Assembly: GCF_004210375.1 (NCBI RefSeq)
Contig: NW_027467782.1
Span: 21,803,276 to 21,867,275, forward strand
Length of the DNA: 64,000 nucleotides
Reading direction: 5' to 3'
From: Tachypleus tridentatus
Lineage: Eukaryota > Arthropoda > Merostomata > Xiphosura > Limulidae
Under the pieces are notes generated by a model. The model saw only the letters and a program-made list of their open reading frames with translations, searched no databases and was not told the DNA's origin. A program made the position numbers and the translations under genes. Positions 23,590 through 35,056 of this stretch are shown piece after piece. Numbering within the stretch: position 1 is the stretch's first letter; the number at the start of each line of letters is the position of its first letter.

Positions 23590-23669
23590 GTCATCTTGAG
23601 AATACATTTTTACTTCCAAGTTGGTTTTTTATCGTCACGGAACACTTTGTTTTGTTTACTTCTGTACAG

Positions 23670-23847
23670 GCCAACTGGCAATGATGAAATGTGTAATTTC
23701 TACCTGATGTATTGTGTGGAAGGTGACAGAATCGTAAGTAAACAGGATTGCTTCTCTCCAGGACCTCCAATCTACCGTTGGTGCTGGGACTCTCACTTGG
23801 GAAGCATTCCAAACTCCATTGATAAAGATGCAAGCACTTCAGAATAA
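23670..23847 (+). CDS. Phm: PHM terminal exon, DEMCN copper ligand (left arm)
   Basis: TCTGTACAG acceptor; encodes PTGNDEMCNFYLMYCVEGD and continues to a TAA at 23845-23847. The methionine in DEMCN is the third ligand of CuM in characterised PHMs. The C-terminal tail (RIVSKQDCFSPGPPIYRWCW onward) is short and ends without a peptidyl-alpha-hydroxyglycine lyase domain. The gene therefore encodes a monofunctional PHM as in insects, not a bifunctional PAM. Two tail cysteines are probably part of a disulphide. Identical on the minus strand at 55324-55501. Confidence 0.93.
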
Positions 23848-24813
23848 TTAGGCAGATTTCTAGTTTGATAGCATAATATTCCTTCTACATGATGTAAATT
23901 GTGTTTTCGTCCTTTTATTGGCCTCTTTTTAATTGTGTTTGAGTTTTGTATCTGACTTGTGGCCATTGTTTTGTTTAAACTCGATTTATTTTCACAGACA
24001 GACTTGTTGCTTTGGGCCAAAAAAAAGAAACAAATAATCTTTTATTTAAAATTTAATATAAAAAACGTGTCATTAATTGGGTGAAAACATATAATTTCTT
24101 TATCAGTGCGGTGTCAAAATATTATTGTTATTCATAGAATATTATCCAATTACACATTTCTTATCTAAAACTGTTGGTTCTTGTATTAAACGTATATTCA
24201 CTATAATGCTTTAAGTTGTAACTTGTAGATATTGTACAAATGTATCTCTTATGATCTATGTCTTTTATATGTGGTTACAGTTTGTCTTTTATTGTAAGCA
24301 ATGTTTCATCTCATTTGTGTTATTTCAAACAACAAAATCAGTGCTAGTGAAAATTGCACAACTTTCGAGAAAACCTGACTTAGGTACTTGTATGTTTTCA
24401 GTGAAAGCAGTTTATTATTTTCTTAGAACTTGACCATATATTTGGTAATTATTTTTAATTTTTATTGCTTTTTAATTTTATTCATGATTGGAGCTGTGAC
24501 TGTAAAATCATTAATCTCGGGCTTATTTGGTGATGTTATGTTAACCAAAGCCTATGTGGAGAAAGTGATCTAAATGAACTAACCCTCCATGGTCTGTAAG
24601 ACCAAAATCACAACAGTGAGAAGAAAGCCTTTATGACGTCGCCCAAAAGTCCACTGTTTAAAGGTGGAAGAAAGTTTTTATAAGTGGTCTTTTGGCCACT
24701 GTATAATAATCGACATTTCTAGGAGTTCTGGCCACCTTATAAAAGTTGAAATTTATAGGACTTCTCGTTACGTTTTATGACTAAATTTCAAGTTTATAAA
24801 TAATTTCAGCGAC
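23848..24813. other. PHM 3' UTR and intergenic (left arm)
   Basis: AT-rich sequence after the PHM stop. No single poly(A) signal is clear. Around 24640-24770 there are short repeated phrases (TTTATAAGTGG, CACTTTATAA-like) but no gene. Confidence 0.4.
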
Positions 24814-25081
24814 TTGTTTGTTTGTTTTTGAATTTCGCACAAAGCTACTCTGTGCTAGCCGTCCCTAATTTAGCAGTGTAAGACGAGAGGGAAGGCAGCT
24901 AGTCATCACCACCCACTGCCAACTCTTGGGCTACTCTTTTACTAACGAATAGTGGGATTGACCATTACATTATAACGCCCCATTACTGAAAGGGCAAGTA
25001 TGTTTGGCGCAACGGAAATGCGAATCCGCGACCCTCAGATTATGAGTCGCACGCTTAACACGCTTGGCCATGCCGGAGCTT
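24814..25081 (-). repeat. tRNA-derived SINE (family A) with target duplication (left arm)
   Basis: An 11-bp target duplication, ATTTCAGCGAC, is at 24803-24813 and 25082-25092. It is a nearly full family A copy with a small gap after AAAGCTACTC. The mirror SINE at 54094-54361 has the same duplication. Confidence 0.93.
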
Positions 25082-25215
25082 ATTTCAGCGACACTGTACA
25101 TTTTTTACTTCGTGGTTAAGAATGTATTTGTGTTGAATCGCTGTTAAAAGTGGGTGTGAATATAATGTATTACTAGTTGCTTTCATGTGATTTTGCTCGC
25201 TTTCAATTAAGAGAT

Positions 25216-25287
25216 CTACTTGTTGATGACTGAATAAAATAGTTTCCTTTTATTATCCGATCTTTCTGGATCTCCACAAACTTTTAA
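25216..25287 (-). CDS. Candidate terminal exon, unknown gene (left arm)
   Basis: On the minus strand, CTTCTTCATTTCAG, a strong polypyrimidine acceptor, is followed by 23 codons and a TAG: LKVCGDPERSDNKRKLFYSV then INK. The frame directly follows the acceptor (phase 0). No family is recognised and no partner exon is proven, so this may be chance. The upstream MKV first exon at 28866-28874 has the same strand and phase. Confidence 0.25.
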   Translation of the reverse strand, partial: LKVCGDPERSDNKRKLFYSVINK

Positions 25288-25896
25288 CTGAAATGAAGAA
25301 GAAAACATGTACTTAATAAACAAAGGTATACAGAAGTTAGATACTTAGAATTTATGTAGATGTACAGTAAACCTAAAAACTAAATAAGTGACCTCATAAT
25401 GTCAGCCACACCCAAAATTGGTTTATCACGTGCGTTGCTACAATTGAGCTCCCTTATCTACACGCCAATTATGGAGAAATGCATTTTGAATAACAACAAA
25501 AAAATATATATTATTTAGTTATAACCAAAAACAAGCCAAAACGAAAATAAAATAAAAACACTGCACTAATTGAAAGAATCTCGGGGTACAAGCTATAACG
25601 TGAGGTATAAAATGTACCCTAGGTTTTAGAGGCGACTGAAGAAGTAGGACCCACATTGCGGTGGAGATACATCGTCTATCAGTTCATTCACCAATCTCAC
25701 ATAAAGAAATGAAATAAAGTAAAATAAAAAAAACAGCAGTAGAAATTAAAATTAGGAGAGCGATTTCCCACATCTATATAACCCTTCACTGTCTGTAGAC
25801 AGCTGTGGGTAGCTGACTGCTTTCCATAGTAAAGAAAAAAACTGAAAAATAAGAATAAGAAAAATAAGGTACTAACATCTGGATTAATTAAACTGA
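25288..25896. other. No gene seen (left arm)
   Basis: AT-rich. A 75-codon open frame near 25697-25930 is low-complexity and rich in phenylalanine; its frame differs from the mirror copy because of an indel, so it is not supported as a gene. Confidence 0.4.
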
Positions 25897-26155
25897 GGCT
25901 TGGCGTGGCCAGGTGGTTATGGCACTGCACTGGTACTCCGAGGGTTACGGGTTCGAATCCCCGTCACATCAAACATGCTTTCCTTTTCAACATTGAGGAC
26001 GTTATGCAACGGTCAATTCCACTATTCATTGGTAAATAGCCCAAGAGTTAGTGGTGGTGACTAGCTGCCTTTCTTCTAGTCTTACACTGCTAAGTTACGG
26101 ACGACTAGCATAGATAGCCCTCGTGTAGCTTTGCGCGAAATTCAAAACCAAACAA
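25897..26155 (+). repeat. tRNA-derived SINE (family A) (left arm)
   Basis: The head reads GGCTTGGCGTGGCCAGGTGG and GGGTTCGAATCCCCGTCACA (B box) at about 25948-25970. The body is shortened and the tail reads CGCGAAATTCAAAACCAAAC. Mirror copy 53023-53281. Confidence 0.9.
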
Positions 26156-26245
26156 GTAAATTCAATAAAGTTACCTCTGGAAGTTAGCATTTCAGCCCCA
26201 TTATGGCAGAAAGGCACTAATTGGTAACCCACTAAACGAATTATA

Positions 26246-26484
26246 CAGGGTGTTCGGAAAGTCACTGTGCAGTTTTGTAATCATATTTTATTCAGTCTAT
26301 TTCAAGCCAGCAACTGATAGCGGTGTTTAGGAACGAAGTAAGAAGGATCCAGGCCTGTATTGATGCCAACGGGGTCACTTTCAACATTGTTTATAATTGT
26401 CATTCATATTTACCTCCTGTATTCTATGTTGAAACATGTCTGTTAATAAATATACAAGTGCACAGTGACTTTCCGAACACCCTG
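26246..26484. mobile_element. TA-flanked MITE with 27-bp TIRs (left arm)
   Basis: Terminal inverted repeats CAGGGTGTTCGGAAAGTCAC plus TGTGCA at both ends, flanked by TA at 26244-26245 and 26485-26486, as for Tc1/mariner-type elements. 239 bp, no coding capacity. Relative to the mirror copy (52691-52932) it has about 5 extra bases near 26350 and lacks about 8 bases near 26378. Confidence 0.9.
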
Positions 26485-28400
26485 TACTAGTGTAAAGCTT
26501 CCCATCCAGTTATCTAAATTAACTAGTATAACTCCCAACCACCACTCTTTAAGTCTACTATTACTATCGTGCTCTAAACAACACTTTATGTGCGGTAATG
26601 TGTACATCGACATAAAGTTGTGCCAAGTTGTTATATGACCTTATTCATAAATAAAAATAGTTATTTGAAAGTTTTAGTAAACTGTCTTAACTTTTATTTC
26701 TTTATATTTACTTAATACATTCTTATCTTTGTCACAGAATAGCATAATAATTTTATTTAGTTTCTTTATTAAATTCATTAAGTTTTGTATCAGTATTTCA
26801 ACGTTACTGATAAAATATTGTAATTTATTACAAATTTAATTAACTTTATTAATTTTCTCTAAATACACAAACACACACACTGATAATGAAGAGCATGTAA
26901 TTATACCACAGCTGTAAATTATTTGTAGTTTTCACTTACCTTACTTATAAGGTAACTTCTGATATTTGTAACCTTACTTTTATTTTTCAAATAAAATATT
27001 AAAAGTTCACTTGTATGATTTGTAACTTATAAATGCATTAACACGTAGCAAGGTAACATTTGATTTCTTCACAAACCTTTGACGTTATACACTTTTTTTT
27101 CATCTGAAATAATGACGGTTATGCTTTAAAAGTAGCATATTTTTCACACATAAATTTAGCTGTAAGAACCTGACGAATAAATTAGTGTGTGTGTGAAAAG
27201 GGGCGAGACATGAAAAGCATGAAGATTCTACACGATTGGAATACAACTACACACTCAAACATTTATTTCAAAACTTGGTGAAAACTTAATGATAGTTTCT
27301 CCAAATGAATTTCGCGCCAAACAACATTTCACCACACACACACTTATTTAAAATACAGTTGTAGTATTTATTCATTTATTTTTAGATAACTGATTTTGTT
27401 GGTTTTTTATTTCGCGCAAAGCTACACGAGTCATCCACGTGAGTTTAAAAGCGCGCGAGATAAAAAATATATTGAGAGGTACACAAGATTAGAAACGTTT
27501 ACAACGTTTTTCTTTATTAGAACGTTCTTATACACAGCTATACAAATATGCTTACTAATTAGTAATCTCTGCGTAAGGCACGTCATGCCACTTTTTAACA
27601 TTTTAAGAACCAACAACTATATGGTACCACAGTTTGTATAAATGATATGTATTTTAGTAAGTTCAACAAAACTATTCAAGAATACGCAAGCCTCGAGATC
27701 ACAAAACCTAAAGAAAAACAACAAAAACGTAGCCAATAAACATAATATATATATAAAAACCACTAGAATAAAATTGTAGCAATAAATTAATTTATTTTTA
27801 CGTCATATATTATAACTGGAAAACGTGTTAAAAGAAATAAGCATTTCATATTCATAAAATCGATTGTATTTTAAAAAGTATACATATTCGATGAAAATAA
27901 TATTTTTATCCAGGACATTGTCGTCTATGTTGTAAGAATCCCCCCCCAAACAAAATCACGTTTGTACATCCTAAATCAACATTTATTATATACGCTAAAA
28001 TATTTTACTGATATATTATTAAAATAGTGATAATTATTTAAATTAATTTCATTGTGGTAGAAAGCACGAACTCGGATATAAAACAAAACATTAAAATAGC
28101 TGACAAACATCGCTCATTTTGTTACATGGTTTCATTTCCAAGTGGTAAATTGATACGTAAGTGTCTGTCTCTAAGGCATAATATGATGTTTAATGCATGC
28201 ATCGTATTTCTAATAGTATTAAGTTACATGTACCTATTGCTAATTACATACTTCTCTGGCAACAACAGTTTCGTAATTATTTTTTTTTTTTACGATTTTC
28301 TCATGAGGAAACTGCTTGTAAATGAGAAAGGACACACAAGGCTAACGTGACGTATATTATCACAATAATACTTTGACATTTTAGACTGCTTTTTGGCATT
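26485..28400. other. No gene seen (left arm)
   Basis: AT-rich. A SINE family A tail fragment (ATTTCGCGCAAAGCTACACG) is at 27397-27430. A poly-C tract lies at about 27941-27947, and short open frames (27396-27641, 28054-28350) show no family features. Confidence 0.4.
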
Positions 28401-28622
28401 GGCCTGGCAATGTTCGCGCCCGCGTCGCGCTAAACATGCTCGCCCTCCCAGCCGCGGGGGTGTATAATGTTACGGTCAATCCCACTATTCATTGGTAAAA
28501 AAATAGTCCAAGAGTTGACGGTGGTGGTGCTGACTAGCTGTAGTCTTACACTGCTAAATTAGAAACGGCTCGCGCAGACAGCACTCGTATAGCTTTGCAC
28601 GAAATTCAAAACAAACCAACCC
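28401..28622 (+). repeat. tRNA-derived SINE (family A) with deleted head (left arm)
   Basis: GGCCTGGCA jumps directly to TGTTCGCGCCCGCGTCGCGC, so about 50 bp of the tRNA-like head, including most of the A box, are deleted. Body and tail are recognisable. Mirror copy 50558-50779. Confidence 0.85.
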
Positions 28623-28865
28623 AAACTTTACTAATGCCCCTCTCTAATTATCATCTCCCCCCCCCCGTATTTCTATAAAGCTAACCTTGAGTAACAGTAA
28701 TATTAATCCAACATATATTCCACACACACAAAAGCCCCCTTGGTCAGAAGTCAACGAACTTCAAGCACGAGTTTGATAAAAAGTTAGGTTTTGGTTCCAT
28801 TTTACCAGAGAGCGACTATTGTTCTCTATGAAAGAACGTAGTTTCTTATTAACCAATTCACTCAC

Positions 28866-28874
28866 CACTTTCAT
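28866..28874 (-). CDS. Candidate first exon MKV (left arm)
   Basis: On the minus strand, ATG AAA GTG is followed at once by a GTGAGT donor (28865 downward), 79 bp after a TATAAATA box. A signal-peptide exon of only three codons with a phase-0 intron behind a TATA box is the usual architecture of arthropod cuticular and other secreted-protein genes. The second exon, which should encode the rest of a signal peptide, was not found, so the gene may be broken or the site may be fortuitous. Identical at 50304-50312. Confidence 0.35.
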
Positions 28875-28945
28875 GTTTGTAGAGTTTGTTAAACCTCTGA
28901 GACTATGGAGTAAGCAAGCGATACCTAAGGAATTCTCAGACGCTG

Positions 28946-28953
28946 TATTTATA
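28946..28953 (-). promoter_or_regulatory. TATA box TATAAATA (left arm)
   Basis: TATAAATA on the minus strand, 79 bp before the ATG of the candidate MKV exon. The expected start of transcription would be near 28923. Mirror copy at 50225-50232. Confidence 0.4.
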
Positions 28954-29105
28954 CCGTGAAAGTCTGTCAAAAGAAAAAAAAAACACAAAGCAAGAAAGGT
29001 TACAATGTTCTCCTTTCCACACGCCTGCTTACTGAAATGACCAGAGGGTGGTAGTCCGGATGTCAGTTGCAGAGATACTAAATAAAAGTGGGACATGCAA
29101 CACAC

Positions 29106-31170
29106 GTTCGGACTGGAGGGTTAGGAGGAGTCTAGATTTAATTTTTTCTTGTTTTTATGAAAATAGGTTGGCATTTGTCGTCTGAGTATTGGAAATAGAA
29201 AAATCCACGCAGTATCCACCGATCGTTGAAAGTTAGACTTTATTAACTCTACTACAGAGATAATCCGTCAACGTTTTACACTTTAAAAAAAAAAAAAAAA
29301 CACTTTCAAAGTGAGAATCCTATTACTAAAGGCAACGTGCTAACTTCCGGGAGCTGCCTTGCTTTTCTTTCCAGATTGAACGTGGTGAAAAAAGAAACCG
29401 GGAAAATAATGGGGTAATCAAGTGAAACATATTGCTGCTCTCTGTGTGAAGTATTTACAATGTAACTCATCAACGTGATTTGAATTATTGTGCAAAATAT
29501 CTTACAACTAAGGAACTTTCTGACTTGATAGTTGATGTTTTCAAGCAGTTATACAACGGGCTATGTGTTGTTGTCAACCACGAGGAAGCTAACCTTGATT
29601 TTTAGCAGTGTAAATCCGTATGGTTGCTGGTGATCCACGTCCACTGAAAGACTTGGCTGATTACACAGAAGCATTTTATTAAATACTTGATGAAAACCTT
29701 AATACTTTGCCTTTAAATGTACTAACTTTTTATGCGATACCTAGTATTAAAACACAGAAAAAGCGAAATAATAAAACGCACCATACTTTCCTTTATTTTT
29801 GTGAGAAAATAAAAATATATGAAATAATAAATATTAGATTGCTTATAAAAGCTATAATTAGGAACATTAATATTTCCTAGTATTTGAATAATTTTTAAAA
29901 ATGTTATTTCTGTTATCATAGTGTTTGTTTGCTTAAAGTATTAAGATTCACGATGTGTTATCAATATTGTTCTTTCTACATGGATCGCACCTCGAATTTT
30001 GATATTAAAAGATTTCAAGAAGCTCGTATAAGTTTAGGAAAATATAAATATTTTTTACGTGAATGTTATGATTTCAAGGATTTTCTGCGAACCTTAACAT
30101 CATGAAAGATACAATAGCTTATGATAATATAAACGATTTAATAAGTACGTTATACTCTTTTTATTTATTCAAGCGCATCAAAAATAGACAGGAAATAGTA
30201 AATACTGAAAATAAAAATGCAATAAAAATGCAGATGGCAGTAAAGCCACTTACTAGAAACGTGTGACAGTTCAGATAATGCTGAATAATCTAGCAGTAAA
30301 AATAATAAAAATTGTACGTTTTCTATAAATTGCGTATTCGGATATTTGTTACTCTCTTTATTTTTCATCTTTTTATACCAAGTAATTGAGCTATTCTTGT
30401 TTTCGTATTTTAGGCTTAGTTTGTTTTTATACTTTAAGCTCGGCTTTTTTTTTCGTTTGGGTTTAGTGTGTGTGTGTGTGTTTTTTTTTAATTTAGACTC
30501 AGTTTAATTTTGAAATTCGTTTTCTGAAGCAGCTAGAGAAATAATTCATTGCCAGGTAGTTACGAGCACTGCGTGTTATTTAGTGTGCACTAAAATATTT
30601 AATCCACAACGACCTTTAAAAATCGTGTTTGTGCATTTTTTTCGCATTCCTTCAAATCAGAACTTTAATAAGATTAAAATAAGAGTGAAAATTACATTTA
30701 AAATCAATTTTTGTTATTCACATCTTCTGTGATGAATTCCAAAATAAATCAGTTATGAGGTATGTGATTAAAACGTTGCACTGAAACAGAACTTTCGTCA
30801 CCTTTCATAGGCTTAAGAAGCCTCAAAGCTTTGATATTAGAAGACAAAGTTATTGTATTTGCTCAAATAACACAACTACGTCTGAGAACAAAATATACAG
30901 TTTTAGCCATAAGACATGAATATAACTTAAGGAATATAATTTTACTATAAAATTCTTGCCATGACCATATTACTTTTGGTCGAAAGTACATGTTAGTGTC
31001 TTCAGATAGGTGAGTAATGTGACTACAGTATGGAGACGGTCAGAACATGCCATTGGATGCACATTAATGTTACCAAGTAATACTTAGAACATGCCACTGG
31101 ATGTTTGTTTTGATGCCATCAGGAGGAAGTTCAAGTGTCTTAGAATGTTTTGTTGTCATTATGTACACCT
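29106..31170. other. No gene seen (left arm)
   Basis: AT-rich with a poly-A tract (29285-29300), a SINE family B fragment (29590-29645, minus) and a GT microsatellite (30468-30480). No exon was recognised. Confidence 0.45.
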
Positions 31171-32347
31171 TGAACTGAAACATAGAGTAAGTTGACGTGG
31201 TAGACATTTATGACTGAAACACAAAGTAAGCTGACGTAGTAGACAGCTGTGACTGAAACAGCTATAACTGAAACATAGAGTAAGCTGGCGTAGTAAACAT
31301 CTGTAACTGAAACACAGAGTTAGCTGACGTTGTAACCAGCTATAACTGAAACATAGAATAAACTGACATGGTAGACATCTACGACTGAAACATAAAACAA
31401 GCTGACGTGATAGACAACTATGATTGAAACATAGAGTAATCTGACGTGGTAGACAACTATGACTGAAACAGCTGTAACGTTGACGTAAGTTGACGTAAGA
31501 AATAGCTATAACTGAAACATTGAGTAAGTTGACGTGAGAAACAGCTATAAATGAAACAGAGTAATCTAACGTAGTAAACAGCTGTAACTGACACAAAGAG
31601 TAAGCTGACGTGGTAAACAGCTATCACTGAAACATAAAGTAAGTTGACGTAAGAAACAGCTATAACTTAAACTGAGAATAAGTTGGTGTTGTAGACAGCT
31701 ATGACAAAGAGTAAGCTGACGTAGTAAACAGGTATGACTGAAATACAGAGTTAGCTGATGTTTTAAACATCTATAACTGAAACATAGAATAAGTTGATGT
31801 GTTAGACAGCTATGACTGAAACATAGAGTAAGCTGGCGTGGTAAATAGCTATGACTGAAACATAGAGTAAGCTGACGTGGTAAAAAGCTATGACTGAAGC
31901 ATAGAATAAGTTGGTGTGGTAAACAGCTATAACTGAAACGTAGAGTAAGCTGACGTAAAAAACAGCTATAACTGAAACACAGAGTAAGGTGGCGTGAGAA
32001 ACAGCTATAATTGAAACATAGAATAAGTTGATGTGGTAGACAGCTATGACTAAGACAGAGAGTAAGCTGACGTAATAAATAGCTGTAACTGAAACACAGA
32101 ATAAGTTTATATGGCAAACAGCTGTAACTGAAACAGAGAATATGTTGACGTGGTCGACAGCTATGACTAAGACATAGAGTAAGTTGACGTCGTAAACAGC
32201 TATAACTCAAACACAGAGCAAGCTGACGTTTTAAACAGCTGTAACTGAAACAGAGAATAAGTTGATGTGGTAGACAGTTACGACTGAGACATATAGTAAG
32301 CTAACGTGGTAGACAACTATGACTGAAACACAGAGTAAGCTGGCGTG
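31171..32347. repeat. Minisatellite, ~39-bp unit (left arm)
   Basis: About 30 units of AACTGAAACATAGAGTAAGC followed by TGACGTGGTAGACAGCT. Thirty-nine bases is 13 codons, so the minus strand stays open for up to 214 codons repeating RQLTLCFSYSCL; this is a repeat effect, with no start or splice context. The mirror array at 46836-48012 has the same unit order with a few SNPs and one T-run difference. Confidence 0.95.
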
Positions 32348-32804
32348 TTGTTACTTCACATCTAGTGTGATGTTCTTAGTGTTTTAACTGCTAAACACCA
32401 ATATTCCTCTGCATCGTGTTGAATAATTGACCAAATATATTAAAATGATCAACGTTACATGAGCGAAGACAGTCACGGTTTATAGCTTTGTGGATATATA
32501 TGATATATTTGTAAAGAGGTGTATTGATTGATCAAAATACTATTTGTCAAGCATGACAAATGGTTCCAGTGGTGAGTGTGATGATTATGTTTAAAATTGT
32601 GTTTATAACTATTTGTAATGGGTTGAATCTTTCAAAACCCGTATTCACATACAAAATATATGTGGGTAGAATTTATCAATTGACTCTTTGTGGGAGTCAA
32701 AATGAAAAGAATTAAGTAGGAAGAAGTATTATTATTACTGTGAGTCACGAAGATAGTGGAGTTGTTGTCGTGCAGAGGTACATAATGGGTTATGTACACT
32801 CTTT
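32348..32804. other. No gene seen (left arm)
   Basis: AT-rich single-copy-looking sequence between the minisatellite and a SINE pair. Confidence 0.4.
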
Positions 32805-32868
32805 CCACTAAGAGGAATTGAACCTCGGATTTTAGCATTGTAAGTCCGTATGCTTACTGCGGACCGTG
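32805..32868 (-). repeat. SINE family B fragment (left arm)
   Basis: Minus-strand reading gives GCAGTAAGCATACGGACTTA and GAGGTTCAATTCCTCTTAG (B box). It is cut short by, and directly adjoins, the family A SINE at 32871. Mirror 46313-46376. Confidence 0.7.
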
Positions 32869-32870
32869 TG

Positions 32871-33160
32871 TTTTGTTTTGTTTGTTTGTTTGCTTTTAAT
32901 TTTGCACAAACCTACACGAGAGCTATCTGTGTTAGCGGTCCCTAATTTAGCAGTATAAGACTGGAGGGAAGGCAGCTAGTCATCACCACACACCGCCAAC
33001 TCTTGGGCTAGTCTTTTACCAACGAATAATGGGATTGACCGTAACATTATAACGCCCCCACGGCTGAAAGTGCGAGCATGTTTGGCGCGACGGGGATGCG
33101 AATCCTCGACCCTTAGATTACGAGTCGTACGCCTTAACACGCTTGGCCATGCCAGGCCGG
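32871..33160 (-). repeat. tRNA-derived SINE (family A) (left arm)
   Basis: Full-length: tail TTTTGTTTTGTTTGTTTGTT, body, and a head ending TTGGCCATGCCAGGCC near 33158. It lies against a family B fragment, suggesting one SINE inserted into or beside the other. Mirror 46021-46310. Confidence 0.9.
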
Positions 33161-33272
33161 TACGGAGTCATGAGAGCATTTACTATTTAAAGTCTTATAA
33201 GAGGATGGAACCTGAAAGAAGATCATTCAGATGGAAGGGTAATGTCTTTGGGTAATTTCAACATCAGATTGA

Positions 33273-33371
33273 CTCAAAGCATCCCCACAACTAAACGCAG
33301 AATATAAGGTGTTCATGGAGGTTGTAAAATCAACAAAACCCCCTGTCGTGTATGATGTCGTGCAAATCAAG
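33273..33371 (+). CDS. Candidate internal exon, unknown gene (left arm)
   Basis: A 33-codon open stretch ends exactly at a GTGAGT donor (33372). It reads LKASPQLNAEYKVFMEVV then KSTKPPVVYDVVQIK. The composition is protein-like, not low-complexity. An in-frame TGA lies directly upstream and the nearest AG acceptor (CAACATCAG, 33267) is out of frame, so the 5' boundary is unresolved. It borders the 3' limit of the retrotransposon homology. Identical on the minus strand at 45810-45908. Family unknown. Confidence 0.25.
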
Positions 33372-33429
33372 GTGAGTTAAAATGTAGTTAATGGGAACCG
33401 CTGCATCAGATAAATGGTAACAAGTCAAG

Positions 33430-34152
33430 CGAACTTGCTGTCAACTCTTGTCAATGTCGAGAAAGCAAGCGACAGTGCACTCTCTTTTATTAAAACTATT
33501 TACAATTGTTTCTGTTAATCTGATTAAGTGGTCTGTTGTTTGTCTGAATTTTTTGAAACCAATTTGTTCTTCTGGTAATTTTGATATTGTCTCCAGGAAT
33601 GCGGAGAGCCTGTTACTAATTATTCTCTATAGAATTTTGCCTACACAGCTGGTCAGGCTGATTGGTCTGGAGCTATTTGGGTTATTGGCTGACTTTCCTT
33701 CTTTGTGGAACATTAATTCATTTGCATGCTTCCAAGAAACAAAGATATAACAGAATATATTGATAGATTAAAAATTGCTGTAAGATGTTCAAATAATTTC
33801 GGAGTGCCTTTCTTAAGAAGAATGGCTTGTATACCATCTTCTCCTAGTGATTTATTTTTAGTGTTTGTAATTGTTTCTATGAGTTCTTTTGCTGAAATTG
33901 TGTTTGTGTTGTTGGTTGGATAATTGTTTAAGTCTACTGGGAAGAGTGGTTTAAAAAGTTCACTGTTGTTTGTTATAAAGTTATTTACTTCATTATTATA
34001 GTATGTGTTCAACTCTGGGTCGTTATTTGTTTTGAACGTATTTTCACGTTGTTGTTTGAACATTTCATCTTTTCTTTATTTGTATATGCTGTGGTGTTAT
34101 TGTGCACTAAAGGCGGGTATTTTCTTGTTGTTGTATCTGCATTTGTTAGTCT
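33430..34152 (-). pseudogene. Jockey-like reverse transcriptase, 3' part (left arm)
   Basis: Minus-strand reading gives TNADTTTRKYPPLVHNN, then the linker to the RT domain, KSLGEDGIQAILLKKG, NSSRPISLTSCVGKIL, EEQIGFKKFRQTTDHL and ending CFLDID, the start of the catalytic palm aspartate block. These are the ordered motifs of jockey/I-group non-LTR reverse transcriptases. A stop follows KIL and a frameshift lies near the SIYSVISLFLG segment. The element stops shortly after the first catalytic Asp region. The 5' part is at 38577-38940, separated by a hAT insertion. Confidence 0.85.
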
Positions 34153-34620
34153 TTTTAGATCAGAGGCGTAGATTTTTTTACACACGATGGGGTGGATGAT
34201 TTTTGCAACCACTTATGTGGACTGTTCAATTTGCAAATTGGTAATCTCTGATTACGTGAATCTGAAAGCTGTAAACATGCAGTCACAGAGTAATCTTGTT
34301 GCCACGATACTTCAAGGTTTCCATCTAGGTTTGTATAAGTGAGGTGTTGTGAACAGTTTTCAAAATGTTAATAGAATAAAGACAAATGCATTAACTGCTA
34401 CATGAATTTATTCCTGCACACTGTACAGTATAAAAGATGACAATTATACTTGACAAGGTTACTAATAACTTTCATTGCATGAATTACGTTTTCAAATATT
34501 AATGAAGTTAGTAATTACCCTTGATAAGTTTATATCTACTGAAAAACTGTTCATGTTGTTTAATAAAACTAATTAAAATGTCTTTGCGAACTCTTGAAAA
34601 TTACACATCAATACAATGTA

Positions 34621-34945
34621 GCTGGCTCGGCATGGCTGAGCGCGTTAAGCCATGCGACTCGTAATCTGAGGGTCACGGGTTCGCATCCGCGTCGCGCCAA
34701 ACATGATCGCCCTCCCAGTCGTGGGGGTGTTATAATGTTACAGTCAATCTCACTATTCGTTGGTAAAAGAGTAGCCCAAAAGTTGGCGGTGGGTGGTGAT
34801 GACTAGCTGCCTTCCCTCTAGTCTTACACTGCTGTATTAGGGACGGCTAGGTACAGTTGGGCTAACAACCTACTCACTTAGAAACCTGTTACGGAAACCG
34901 CAGTGATTGCGGCTCTATGTTCCTCAAGGAATTGAGTGGCAGATG
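34621..34945 (+). repeat. Composite SINE: family A head with a different tail (left arm)
   Basis: A family A head and body (GGCTCGGCATGGCTGAGCGC at 34624) run to GGGACGGCTAGG, then switch to about 95 bp unlike the usual tail (starting TACAGTTGGGCTAACAACCT and including ACCGCAGTGATTGCGGCTC). The 11-bp target duplication ATACAATGTAG (34611-34621 and 34946-34956) encloses both parts, so they inserted as a single unit. Inserted in the 3' part of the hAT. Mirror 44235-44558. Confidence 0.85.
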
Positions 34946-35056
34946 ATACAATGTAGCACATAATTGCTCATACTTTTCATTGAAGTAAGATTCATTTAGT
35001 CCTCTTGTCTAAATGTTACCACACGTAGATCTCCTTTGTGATGATCTGTTTATGAA

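Noticed and set aside
24640-24775. Short repeated phrases around TTTATAAG suggesting a small tandem repeat
   Set aside because: Too few and too diverged to define a unit.
25900-25975. Apparent tRNA gene (good A and B boxes)
   Set aside because: It is the head of a family A SINE continuing into body and tail; no intact cloverleaf with a mature 3' end is evident. The same holds for the other SINE heads.
27396-27641. 81-codon frame starting MLVFYFAQ
   Set aside because: It begins in a SINE tail fragment and has no family features or splice context.
31159-32210. Minus-strand frames of 214 and 145 codons (RQLTLCFSYSC repeats)
   Set aside because: Explained by a 39-bp repeat whose length is a multiple of three; kept as a repeat, with a low-interest note.
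33713-34063. Viral or retroviral origin for the reverse transcriptase
   Set aside because: Motif order and the linker resemble jockey-type non-LTR retrotransposons; there is no protease, RNase H or integrase, and there are no LTRs.
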